A stretch of 64,000 bases of DNA from Pseudomonas bharatica CSV86 (GTDB taxonomy: Bacteria > Pseudomonadota > Gammaproteobacteria > Pseudomonadales > Pseudomonadaceae), in NCBI RefSeq assembly GCF_000319305.2, contig NZ_AMWJ02000001.1, positions 434,001-498,000 of the forward strand. The letters run 5' to 3'. Position 1 is the first letter of the stretch. Every line of letters begins with the position of its first letter. The notes under the pieces are model-generated. The model made no database searches, was not told where the DNA came from, and worked only from the letters and a program-made list of their open reading frames with translations. The position numbers were made by a program, and so were the translations under genes. Positions 1 through 10,500 of the stretch are shown piece after piece.

Positions 1-949
1 GGCCCAGGCAGAACTTGAAGCCCACCGGCTTGCCGCCGGACAGCTCACGTAATTGCGCGATGAACTGCATCATCTCGATCGGCGTGGAAAACGCGCTGTG
101 CCGTGACGGCGAAATGCAGTCCTCGCCCATCATGATGCCGCGGGTCTCGGCGATCTCCCTGGTCACCTTGTGCTTGGGCAGGATGCCGCCGTGGCCGGGC
201 TTGGCGCCCTGGCTCATCTTGATTTCGATCATGCGCACCTGCGGGTCCCGGGCCTGGGCGGCGAAGCGCTCGGGGTCGAAACGACCGTCGGCGGTGCGGC
301 AACCGAAGTAGCCGCTACCCAGTTCCCAGGTCAGGTCGCCGCCATGTTCGCGGTGATAGGGGCTGATACTGCCCTCGCCGGTGTCATGGGCGAAATTGCC
401 CAGCTTGGCACCGAGGTTGAGGGCGCGAATGGCATTGGCGCTCAACGAGCCGAAGCTCATCGCCGAGATGTTGAATACCGAGGCCGAGTACGGCTGGGTG
501 CACTGCGGCCCGCCGACAATCACGCGGAACGCGGTGGGGTCGGCCAGCGGCGCCGGGCGCATGGAGTGGCCGATGAACTCGAAGCCGGACTGATACACAT
601 CGATCAGCGTGCCGAACGGCTTGTCCGACTGCTCGTTCTTGGCCCGGGCATACACCAGCGAGCGTTGCGCCCGGGAAAACGGCAGGGCATCGCTGTCGGC
701 CTCCAGCAGGTACTGGCGGATCTCCGGGCGAATGCCCTCGACCAGATAGCGGATATTGCCGAGGATCGGGTAATTGCGCCGCACCGCGTGGCGCTTCTGC
801 AGCAGGTCGAACACACCGATCAGGCTCAGCACCCCGGTGGCCAGGGCGAACGGCCAGAGCCAGTCGTGCCGGAGGAAAGGCAGGCAGGCGAGGGTGAAGA
901 TGACGCAGGCAACGAAGAAGGCGTAGCGGCTCAGGAGTGACAGGCTCAT
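1..949 (-). CDS. FMN-binding glutamate synthase family protein (3' part beyond the left edge)
   Basis: The reading frame starts at the ATG whose complement is 947-949 and stays open to base 1, giving about 316 residues; the rest lies outside the window. The protein opens with two hydrophobic segments (SLLSRYAFFVACVIFTLACL and a second at about residues 30-45), so it is probably membrane-anchored. It then carries hallmarks of the GltB FMN domain: VFNISAMSFGSLS, the NFAHDTGEGSISPYH segment, and KMSQGAKPGHGGILPKHKV. These stand-alone GltB2-like proteins are related to the glutamate synthase large subunit but lack the amidotransferase domain, and their physiological reaction is mostly unproven. 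Family is confident; exact activity is not. Confidence 0.85.
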   Translation of the reverse strand, partial: MSLSLLSRYAFFVACVIFTLACLPFLRHDWLWPFALATGVLSLIGVFDLLQKRHAVRRNYPILGNIRYLVEGIRPEIRQYLLEADSDALPFSRAQRSLVYARAKNEQSDKPFGTLIDVYQSGFEFIGHSMRPAPLADPTAFRVIVGGPQCTQPYSASVFNISAMSFGSLSANAIRALNLGAKLGNFAHDTGEGSISPYHREHGGDLTWELGSGYFGCRTADGRFDPERFAAQARDPQVRMIEIKMSQGAKPGHGGILPKHKVTREIAETRGIMMGEDCISPSRHSAFSTPIEMMQFIAQLRELSGGKPVGFKFCLG

Positions 950-1015
950 ACGGTTTCCTTGTGGGGCACGTCAGGCAAGCCGTAAACCATATAGCGGATG
1001 TGGAATTGTATCCAG

Positions 1016-4000
1016 TCACATGCCCCGGATCAGACGCTCCCGCAGCAGGCTTTCATCTTGCCCATCCACCTCCGGCCACAGTTGCACCGTCCCCGCCACC
1101 AGCGCCGCCAGCGGCACGCCATTCCGATACAGCAAGCGGTTGCCCGCCAGCGCCGGGACCTTGCTGCCGGGCAGCAGGCTGCCGCTGAGGTTCAGCGGGT
1201 CGCTGCCGCTGACCACCACCAGGCTGCCATCCAGCGGCCTCCGCCGAACCCCGCGCAGCACCGCAATGGCCTCCGGCAAGGCGAACTGCTCCCCGGCCAG
1301 TCCGCTGACGAAGCGCCCGCCGCGGATCTCTCCACGGGCTTCGAGACGGTGGAACGTGCGCAGCAGTTCGCGCCAGCTCGGCAACCAGTCGGCCTCGCGC
1401 TCCAGCAGGCGCCAGAACACCACGCCGTAGCGGCGCAGCAGCACGCGGGCGACATGTTCATGGGTGTCCTCGCGCTCGGCGCTGCCCCGACGCAACAGGG
1501 CCCAGCGCCCGGCATCATCCATGCCGCCGAACAGTGGCCCGCGTCCGCGCCGGCTGCCGTGGGCCTGGCGCTTGCTGGCCGGCGTGATCAGCGCGCGCAA
1601 TCCGGCAAAGCTGTCGGCACTGACCAGCCCGGCGGCAACCAGCTCCTGCAAGGCGTTCTCCAGTTCGGTGGGAAGCAGCCGGGCCTCGTCGCGCAGTTCG
1701 TCGAAGAACAGCGCGCCATACTGGCTCAGCGCGGCATGCACCTTCTGCGCGCGAGGCGACAGGGCGTCGAAGTCGAACGCTGGCCCGAGCCCCTGCCAAA
1801 GCCCCAGGCGACTGCGCGGCAGCAATACCAGCGGCGTGCTGCGCAAGGTGCTGGCCGCCACTTTGGCCGAAGGCCCGAGCCGGGCCCAGGCGAACTTGCC
1901 GGCGCGGCAGGCTTCGTCCAGCCAGCGCGGGTTGTAGTCGCTCAGCCGTGCCGGCAGCAAGTCGCTTTCCCAGGAGCCGGCTGCCGCCGCGTAGCCTTCG
2001 AACTGTTCCAGCACTTCGCCCAGCGCCGCGTTGCCTTGCAGGCGTGCGCTCGTGGACAGGTGCTGCCAGTCGAAGAGAAAACGCATGAAGTCCTGCAGGC
2101 TGACCGGTTCGATCTCGCGGCGCAGGCGCTTGATGGTGTAGCGATGGATGCGCGCCAGCAGATGGCGTTCGCACCATTGTTCATCGGGTTGGTCGGGGTG
2201 GAACCGGCCGCGCAGCACATAGCCTTCGCCTTCCAGCCGGGCCAGGGCCTGGTTCACCGCAGACAGCGGCAGATGCAGCGGCGCGGCGATCTGCGGCGCT
2301 GTCAGCGGGCCGAAGGCGCCGAGGCGGGCGCGGATCAGTTCGAGGGCGGCGCTGTCCGGGTCGATGACCTCATCGAAGCCCGGCAGCAGGGGCACCGCGG
2401 GTTTGACGCTGGACCCGGGATAGACAGCCAGCAACAGGTTTAGTCGCTCCCGCGCCAGCCACAGCCCGGCAACCCGGCAGGCACGCCCCGCCCTGGCAAG
2501 CGCGTCCAGCCACTCTGCCCAGCCCGGGTTGGCCGCCACCTCTTCGGCGCTGATCGCCCCCAGGGTCATCAACGCTTCATGCATCTCGTCGTTGCCGTTC
2601 GGCGTCGGCCAGGCCTCCGTCGCCACGGCGGCAATCGCATCGCGGTCCAGCGCGCCCAGTTCATCGCCGCTTTGCGGCTCGCTCCAGCGCCGGTTGAGCA
2701 CGGCCTGGGTGCGCCGTTCTTCCAGCGGTGCATCGTCGAGAAAGGCATAGGGCCGGGCATTGAGAATCGCCGCGGCCAGCGGCGAGGGCGCCGGCAGGTC
2801 GCGGCACACCAGGCGGATAGCGCCGCTTTCGATACGCCGCAGCAGGGCCAGCCAGCCTTCGGCGTCCATGGCGTCGTGCAGGCAGTCGTCGAGGGTCTGC
2901 TCCACCAGCGGGTGATCCGGCACCTCGCGTTCTCCGGCGATATTTTCCAGACAGGCGAGTTGGTCGGGGAACACCGCCGCGGTCAGGTCTTCACTGCGCA
3001 TGCGCTGGATCTGCGGGGCGATGCGCTTGCCGCCGGCAAAGCGCGGCAGGGCCAGGGCAACCCCGGCGTTCCAGCGCCAGCGCACGCCGAACAGCGGCGC
3101 ATCGAGCAGCGCCTGGATCAGGATGTGCTCGGCCGTGGCACTGGGCAGGTAATGCCAGACCTCTTCGAGGGGAAAGCTATGGCCGGCCGATAGCGACAGG
3201 ATGATCGCGTCCTCGCTGGCCGCCGCCTGCAATTCGAAGTTGAAGGTGCGGCAGAAACGCTTGCGCAGGGCCAGGCCCCAGGCGCGGTTGATGCGGCTGC
3301 CGAACGGCGAGTGGATGATCAGCTGGGTTCCGCCGGATTCGTCGAAGAAACGCTCCATCACCAGGGTGTCCTGGGACGGCAGGGCGCCGAGCACCTGGCG
3401 GGTGCGGCCCAGGTAATCCAGCAATTGCCCGGCGCTGTCGGGGCCGAGGCCGAGCGTGGCGGCGAGCCAGTCGAGCAACGGTTGTTCACGGCCGCCGCTG
3501 TCTTGCAGGCGCTGGTCGATCTCCGCCTGCAGGCGGGCCACGGCACGCGACAGGTCGTCGCTGCGTCCCGGCGCTTCGCCAAGCCAGAACGGAATGTTCG
3601 GTGGCAGGCCCGGGCGTCCTCGACCCGCACCTTGCCCGGCTCGACCCGCAGGATGCGGTACGAGGCGTTGCCGAGCTGGAAGATATCGCCGGCGATGCTT
3701 TCCACGGCGAAGTCCTCGTTGACGCTGCCGATGTTCAGCGCCTGGGGTTCCAGGAGCACGGCATAGTCGGCGTTGTCGGGGATGGTGCCGCCGCTGGTCA
3801 GGGCGGTCAGTTGGCTGCCGCGGCGGCCACGCAATTCGCCGCTTACCGCATCGCGATGGAGATAGGCGCCGCGCACGCCCTGGCGGCCGCTGTAGCCCTC
3901 GGCGAGCATGCGCAGCAAGGCCACGTAGTGTTTTTCATCCAGCCCGGCGTAGGGCTGGGCGCGACGGAAACAGTCGAGCAACGCCTGTTCCGGCCAGGGC

Positions 4001-5286
4001 TGGCAACTGACCTCGGCAATGATCTGCTGGGCCAGCACGTCCAGCGGCGCGCGGGGGATCACCACCTCGTCCAGTTCGCCACGGCGCACGCAGTCGAGCA
4101 GGGCCACGCACTCGATCAGGTCGTCGCGGCTGATGGCAAACAGACGGCCCTTGGGCGTGCCTTCCACGTGGTGCCCGGAGCGCCCGACCCTTTGCAGGAA
4201 GGCGGCGATGGAGCCCGGCGAAGCAATCTGGCAGACCAGTTCGACCTCGCCGATATCGATGCCCAGTTCCAGCGAGGCGGTCGCCACCAGCACCTGCAGC
4301 TCGCCGCGCTTGAGGCGTTGCTCCGCCTCCAGGCGGGCTTCCTTGGCCAGGCTGCCATGGTGCGCGGCCACGGCTTCGCGACCGAGGCGGTCGCTCAGAT
4401 GGCGGGCCAAGCGCTCGGCCAGGCGCCGGGTATTGACGAAAACCAGCGTGGTGCGATGCTCGCGGGCGAGTACGGCGAGGCGGTCGTAGACACTGTCCCA
4501 GACATCGTTGGCCATCACCGCGCCCAGCGGTTGCGGCGGCAGTTCAATGGCCAGGTCGCGCTTGCGGGCATGGCCGATATCGACGATAGCGCAGGGGCGC
4601 CCGGCGCCGACCAGGAACTGCGCGACACGCTCCAGCGGACGTTGCGTGGCCGACAGGCCGATGCGCCGCAACGGCCGTTGGCACAGGGCTTCCAGGCGCT
4701 CCAAGGTCAGGCTCAGGTGGCTGCCGCGCTTGTTGCCGGCGATGGCGTGGATTTCATCGACGATGACCGTGTGCACGGTCTGCAAGCCTTTGCGCCCGGA
4801 TTCGGAACCCAGCAGCACATACAAGGACTCGGGGGTGGTCACCAGGATATGCGGGGCCTGCCGGCGCATCGCCGTGCGTTCTTTCTGCGGCGTGTCGCCG
4901 GTGCGCACGGCGGTACGGATGTGCGGCAGCGGCAGGCCGTCGCGTTCCAGTTCGGCGCTGATCCCTGCCAGCGGGTTCTGCAGGTTGATCTGGATATCGT
5001 TGGACAGCGCCTTGAGCGGCGAAACGTAGACCACCAGGGTTTCGTCCGGCAACTGGCCGTGGTTGTCCAGGCCCTGTTCGAACAGTTCGTCGAGCACGGC
5101 AAGGAAGGCGGTGAGGGTCTTGCCGGAGCCGGTGGGCGCCGCCACCAGCAGCGACCGGCCAGCCTGGATCAGCGGCCAGGCGCGGGCCTGGGCGGCGGTG
5201 ACCGTGGCAAAGCTGCGGCGGAACCAGCTGCGCACGGCCGGGTGAAAGGCGTCCAGTACCGGATGATCGAGGGCAGGAAGATTCAT
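1016..5286 (-). CDS. lhr: Lhr-type DEAD/DEAH box helicase, frame broken by a one-base deletion
   Basis: Two overlapping frames join into one large helicase of about 1423 residues, the normal size for long Lhr proteins. The first part (5286 to about 3612) has Walker [10 protein letters not shown] near residue 50, the DEIH box in [21 protein letters not shown] and the motif VI segment QRVGRSGHH. The second part (about 3608 to 1016) carries the long Lhr C-terminal winged-helix and beta-barrel region. The frame breaks at 3609-3611: one extra C there (G on the coding strand) restores the expected [20 protein letters not shown]. Lhr is an ATP-dependent 3'-5' DNA/RNA translocase linked to DNA repair. 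Because five other breaks of the same kind occur in this window, a sequence error is more likely than a dead gene. Confidence 0.85.
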
Positions 5287-5391
5287 TCGCTGTTTATGCG
5301 GCCTTTGTTCGGTGCTTGCAAGGTGCCACTGGTCAGTTGTGGCAGGGGCATGGGATCCTTGCGCGTCTTTCTATCGTTGTGAGCTGTTTCC

Positions 5392-5790
5392 ATGAGCAAG
5401 ACCATCCGAATCGCCGCCGCCCTGTTGATCGACCCGCGCGGGCAGACCCTGCTGGTGCGCAAGCGCGGCACCCTGGCGTTCATGCAGCCCGGCGGCAAGA
5501 TCGAGGCGGATGAAGCGCCGGTGAGCGCGCTGGCCCGGGAATTGTTCGAGGAACTGGGGTTGCGCATCGACGAAGCGCAGGCCAATTATCTCGGCAACTT
5601 CAGCGCGCCGGCGGCGAACGAGCCGGGGTTCGAGGTGGTGTGCGAGCTGTTTCGGGTGGAAACCAGTGCCGAGGTAGTGCCGGCTGCGGAAATCGAAGAG
5701 GCGGTGTGGGTGGATGGCGTGAGTGCCGGGGCGTTGGAACTGGCGCCGTTGACCCGGGATTTGATCCTGCCGCTGTATTGTGGTGACTAA
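5392..5790 (+). CDS. Nudix hydrolase
   Basis: A 132-residue protein with a complete Nudix box at about residues 34-56: GGKIEADEAPVSALARELFE followed by ELGL, matching GX5EX7REUXEEXGU with the metal-binding glutamates present. It ends on a conserved beta/alpha tail. Such single-domain enzymes hydrolyse nucleoside diphosphate derivatives using Mg2+; the particular substrate cannot be read from the sequence. It starts at ATG 5392, a little over 100 bases from and divergent to lhr, and is followed by a REP doublet, so it is probably monocistronic. Confidence 0.9.
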   Translation: MSKTIRIAAALLIDPRGQTLLVRKRGTLAFMQPGGKIEADEAPVSALARELFEELGLRIDEAQANYLGNFSAPAANEPGFEVVCELFRVETSAEVVPAAEIEEAVWVDGVSAGALELAPLTRDLILPLYCGD

Positions 5791-5796
5791 ACCACC

Positions 5797-5846
5797 ATCG
5801 CTGGCAAGCCACATGCGATCCCTGTGGGAGCTGGCTTGCCAGCGAT
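5797..5846. repeat. REP palindrome, class A
   Basis: Short inverted repeat ATCGCTGGCAAGCCA ... GGGAGCTGGCTTGCCAGCGAT between the Nudix and LysE genes. Same class as the repeats at 12786, 20812, 29676 and 52671. Confidence 0.85.
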
Positions 5847-5893
5847 GAGGCCCTGAAGAACAACAAAGAACCCACTGCAAAGGAGTGCACCCG

Positions 5894-6532
5894 ATGATCC
5901 CCCTCAACGACTGGCTGCTGTTCACCGGCGCCGCCCTGCTGATGGTCCTGACCCCGGGGCCGAACATGATCTACCTGATCTCCCGCTCCATCTGCCAGGG
6001 CCGCATGGCCGGGGTGACGTCCTTGCTCGGTGTGGTCGCCGGCTTCCTGATCCATATGACCGCCGCAGCCATCGGCCTGACCGCGCTGTTCATGGCCGTG
6101 CCCCTGGGCTACGACCTGCTGCGCTGGGGCGGCGCAGCCTATCTGTTGTGGATGGCCTGGCGGGCCGTGAAACCCGGCGCCCGTTCGCCCTTCGAACCCC
6201 GCGAACTGGCACCGGACTCGCCGCGCAAGCTGGTGTTGATGGGCTTCCTGACCAGCCTGCTGAATCCCAAGGTGGCGATGTTTTACCTGTCGATCCTGCC
6301 GCAGTTCATCACCCCGGAACACGGCTCGGTGCTGGCGCAGAGCCTGATCCTCGGCATCACCCAGATCAGCGTGAGCTTTACCGTCAACCTGCTGATCGCC
6401 CTGTTCGCCGCCGGCATTTCCGCCTGGTTCATGCGCTATCCGCTGTGGCTGATGCTGCAGCGTTATGTGATGGGCTTCGTCCTCGCTGCCCTGGCGCTGC
6501 GCCTGGTGCAGGAGCAGCGCAAGCTGGCCTGA
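5894..6532 (+). CDS. LysE family translocator (amino acid exporter)
   Basis: A 212-residue integral membrane protein with the LysE/RhtB signature LLMVLTPGPNMIYLISRSI near the N terminus and about six hydrophobic helices; the segment FLTSLLNPKVAMFYLSILPQFI is typical of the family. The ATG at 5894 is preferred over the in-frame GTG at 5885 because an AGGAG ribosome site (5881-5885) lies 8 bases before it. Family members export amino acids or related compounds; the substrate is not evident. It converges on metR, whose end is only a few bases away. Confidence 0.85.
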   Translation: MIPLNDWLLFTGAALLMVLTPGPNMIYLISRSICQGRMAGVTSLLGVVAGFLIHMTAAAIGLTALFMAVPLGYDLLRWGGAAYLLWMAWRAVKPGARSPFEPRELAPDSPRKLVLMGFLTSLLNPKVAMFYLSILPQFITPEHGSVLAQSLILGITQISVSFTVNLLIALFAAGISAWFMRYPLWLMLQRYVMGFVLAALALRLVQEQRKLA

Positions 6533-6535
6533 GCC

Positions 6536-7452
6536 TCAGCGCACGGCACTGACGCCGTCGAGGGTGGAGAACGAAGTGTCCTTGGCGGTCAGCAGGAAAT
6601 CGCGCATATACGGCGCATCGAGCATATCGGTGCGCACCGCCGCGTAGAGCGTGGCGAACAGCCCTTTCTCACCCAGGCGCTTGGCCTTCACATAGCCTCG
6701 CGAGCTGTATTCGTGCAGCGCCCAGTGTGGCATGCCGCAGACACCCCGGCCGCTGGCCACCAGTTGCATCATCATCACCGACAGTTCCGCGGTGCGCACC
6801 TGCGCCGGCTCGACGTCCGCAGGTTCGAGGAAGCGGGTGAAGATGTCCAGGCGATCACGCTCCACCGGGTAGGTGATCAGGGTTTCCTTGGCCAGGTCTT
6901 CCGGTACCACGTAGGGTTTGCTGGCCAGGGGTGCTGGTTGGCCACGGCGAGCATGGCCTCGTAGGTGAACAGCGGCACGTAGGTGATGCCGGCCAGGTCC
7001 AGCGGGTCGGAAGTCACTACCAGGTCGAGGTCGCCGCGGGCCAGGGCCGGTAGCGGGGCGAAGGCGAAGCCCGAGGCCAGGTCGAGTTCGACTTCGTGCC
7101 AGGCATCGCGGAACTGGTCGATGGTCGGCATCAGCCACTGGAAACAACTGTGGCATTCGATAGCCATGTGCAGGCGCCCGGCGGTGCCGCCGGCCAGGCG
7201 GGCGATATCCCGTTCGGCGCCGCGCAGCAACGGCAGGGTGGCATCGGCCAATTGCAGCAGGCGCAGGCCGGCGCTGGTGAAGCGGATCGGTTTGGTCTTG
7301 CGCACGAACAGCTGCATGCCCAGGCGTTCTTCCAGCTCCTTGAACTGGTGCGACAGCGCCGATTGGGTCAGGTGCAGGCGCTCGGCGGCTTCAACCAGGC
7401 TGTCGGCTTCGCGCAGGGCGTGCAGGGTTTTCAGATGGCGGATTTCCAGCAC
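6536..7452 (-). CDS. metR: MetR, LysR-type regulator of methionine genes, frame broken by a one-base deletion
   Basis: The N-terminal part (7452 down to about 6932) has the LysR winged helix-turn-helix (AAERLHLTQSALSHQFKELE) and MetR-type effector-domain sequence (ECHSCFQWLMPTIDQF). The C-terminal part (KPYVVPEDLAKETLITYPVE onward, ending at 6536) lies in another frame. They rejoin if the four-G run at 6928-6931 had five G, restoring ANQHPLASKPYVVP. The restored protein is about 305 residues, the normal MetR size. MetR senses homocysteine and activates metE/metH-type genes; none lies in the window. Homopolymer context makes a sequence error the likely cause. Confidence 0.85.
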
Positions 7453-7510
7453 CCGGCATTCTCCATGAGAAATCTTTAAGGAAAACAGAATGCCGGTGAG
7501 TTTGTCTCAT

Positions 7511-7537
7511 GCAGCGCCGGCTGTCGACCGGCGCTGC
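7511..7537 (-). terminator. Hairpin after the giant toxin-like gene
   Basis: Ten-base perfect inverted repeat GCAGCGCCGG / CCGGCGCTGC with a 7-base loop, nine bases past the stop codon of the 1717-residue gene. There is no clear U-tract, so termination is inferred only from position. Confidence 0.45.
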
Positions 7538-7545
7538 CCGAACGG

Positions 7546-10500
7546 CTATTGCGAGGCCGGCTGACGGAACAGCTCGGCGAAGTGCTTTTTCGCCATCGGC
7601 CGACCGATATCACCGCGCCAGATACGCTCGGCGCCCTCGCCCTGGGCCAGTTGCCATTGCAGGCCGAGACGGCGCTGCTCGGCAATCTTCAGGTGGGCCT
7701 TGGTGAAGCGCTCGAAGCCCGGGGTCTGGTTCTGGTAGTGGAAATGCGCATACCACAGGCTGTAGGGCTGGCCCTGGGTCAGGTCGCGGATCTCGTACTC
7801 CAGAAGGAAATCCGGTTGCCCATCGATGCGCTTGGGCAGCTTGGTCAGGGTGCCGATCTTGCGAATATCCACGGCTTTTTGTTCGAGCAGGTAATCGAGG
7901 ACGCCTTCGTTGGGTGTCTTGCTCGTCAGCGACTGACGGATGCGCAGGGCGCGCCCGGTGCTGACCAGATCGTCGGCCTTGCGCCGCAGCATGTCGAGCA
8001 GTTCGGCTTGTGGAGCCTGCTCGGCAATACGCTCGGCGCGTATCCGCAGCTCGTTGGCTTCGCTGAGGAACAGGTGCTCCAGGTTGCGTGGCAGCATGTT
8101 GCTGCGAGCATAGCTTTCGATCTTTTCCTGATAGGCGGGCAGCTTGTCCAGGCGCTCGCGGGCTTCGCGCAGCAGGCGCTCGAGGTCCACCGGCGTGCCT
8201 GGCTTCGCGTTGTTCGGCTCATCGAGCCGACGCCAGCGTCCGGCTTTTCCAGGCACATAGACCTCGGTAGCGTTGTTGACCCGATTGATGGTCATGCGCC
8301 GTTGCGGGCCGCCAGCGTCTTCCTCCACGCCGATGAAGAACTGGTTGTCCTCGGTCTCGAACAGCTTGCGTGCTACCGACGGGCCGCGTCCCGGTCCGGG
8401 TGCTGGCTTCGTGACAGGCTCGGGGATCTTCTGTTTCCAGCGCTCGGCAACTTCGCTGATCGATTGCAGATGCTCCAGCAGCGGCTCGACGAAATCATGG
8501 TCGAAGCAGTGCGAGTAGCTGGTGGACCAAGCCCGAAGGTTATAGCTGTAGCGCTCGAAGGTATCGATGCAGGCTTCCAGCATGCGCTTGCGCTGCTCGC
8601 CGCTGCTGCGTACCGCCGGCAGATGGAAAAGGTTGTTGAGGCTGCGATCCACCTCGGTTCGCGCCTGCGCCACGGGGATCTGCAGGTAGAACCAGGATTC
8701 GTCGGTGGCGGTTTCATAGCGGTTGATCACTTCCAGGTAGTTGCGCACCTTGAGGATGTCGCAGGTCGCCTGGTTGAAGTTGTTGCGTGCGTAGGCGATA
8801 TCCTCGGCAACCTTGGCTTTTTGCGTGGCATTGGTGATGCGCTTGCTCCAGGTCTCGATGGCATGGGTGTAGTTGGCCACGGCCTGGAGCTTGCCCAGCA
8901 CCTGGATCCGCAGGACCTTGCGCCGCTTCATGATCTCCAGGTGCCTGGAAACCTCGGTGGCAGGTGTGCTGGCGGTCTGTTCAACGAGCCGGTCGACCTG
9001 GTCGAGGATCTCCGTGGCGCTGCGCTTGACCCCGTTGAGTTCGTTGGCCAAGCGATTGACCTGCAGCCAGGCGACCCGGCTCATCAGGTCGCGGGCGCGG
9101 GTGCGGTTATTGCCGGCACTGAGCTGCGCCAGCTCCTCCAGCTCCGGATAGACCTTTTCGGCAATCTGCCGCTCGTAGGCGAAGTGGTTGGCCAGTTTCT
9201 CCGCCTGGCGATAGCGCTGGCCGTCGTCGGTCAGGCGGTTGAACAGGCGCTGGGCATCGGCCGTTTGCAGATTCAGGCGGTGCAGCTCGCGCAACTGGTA
9301 GTCGGTGCTGCTTTGCAGGGTACGCAGGCGGCGCAGCCCGGCATCCACCCACCAGCGCGGCAGGCGATCGCGGATTACCGTCGGCCACAGCGGATCGAGG
9401 CCATCGGCGATATGGCCGATCACGTTGCCGCCGCCATTGACCGGACTGACCACATTGACGCCGTAGAGCGCGCCATGGGTGTCCCACTGGCCGTTGTCGT
9501 CCAGGGCGATCGGCTGGCGGTAACCCTTGTCCTTGCCGAGCAGGCGCCAGGTATGCCGGCTTTCGTCGAACGTCACCTGGTACAGGCGACCGTGGTTGAG
9601 GATGAAGTCGCCCTGCTCGTGCCGGTAGATGTTGCGGTAGATACCCTCGCTGGCCGGGGCGACATCGGCCAGGGACAGCTCGCCGGCATATTCGTAGCCA
9701 CTGAAGCGCTGCACCGCCGTGCGCCCGGCGATGCGCCCGGAGGAGAGACGGTCGAGCCCGTTGAGGCGGCGCTGGCGGGTGACCTGGCGCAGGGCGGCCG
9801 GGTTGACGCTGATGCCCGGCAGCAGGTCCATCACTCCGTCGAGCAGGCACATCAATACCCATTCCAGCTGCTGCAGGGCTTCCCCGTTGTCGCCACGCTG
9901 GAAGGCCGCCGCCGCCTCGTTGGCCGCCAGCCAGCCGTCGAAGGCGGCAACCAGGGTGCCGACGAAGGGCACCGCACCTAAGGCCATCTTGATGTAATTG
10001 AAGACCATGCCGCTTTCCAGGGCATGGCGCTCCATGAACAGGTCATGGCGCGAGCGTGACGAGGAGCGGTGGGCGACGATCAGCCGGCCCTTGTGCGCGT
10101 CGCACAGGTGGGCGGCCAGGGAGGTGGTCGCAGGCCATGCCAGGCCGATGGCGATGATGCCGTCGAACTGGCGAACGCAGGCCGCATCGATCCGGGCGAG
10201 ATGTGCCGCGACATCACCGGCCAGCGCACGGCCGGCCAGGTACCGGGCCATGGAGGTATCGAAACACAGGCGGAACACTGCCCGGCGCGCGCTCTCCAGG
10301 CTGTCGAACTGGCGCAGGAACTGGCCGTCCGGGCTGTCCGGAAGATACAGCAGGGTAGTGTCGGCGTCGTGGATCAGGGTGATGCCGGACAGGCCGGCCG
10401 CATGGCCTTCGGTATCGTCACCACCGCTGGCCAGGAGCACTGGCACCAGGCTTACCTGCGGGCTGCCCATGTCGATGGCGGCATCGAGCAACGCCTTGCC

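Noticed and set aside
3601..5382. 593-codon open frame opposite lhr
   Set aside because: Antisense shadow of the helicase; composition is Gln/Gly/Ala-rich with no motifs.
7549..9981. 810-codon open frame opposite the toxin-like gene
   Set aside because: It is the antisense of the 1717-codon gene; it lacks a recognisable domain and a ribosome site and reflects high-GC codon structure.
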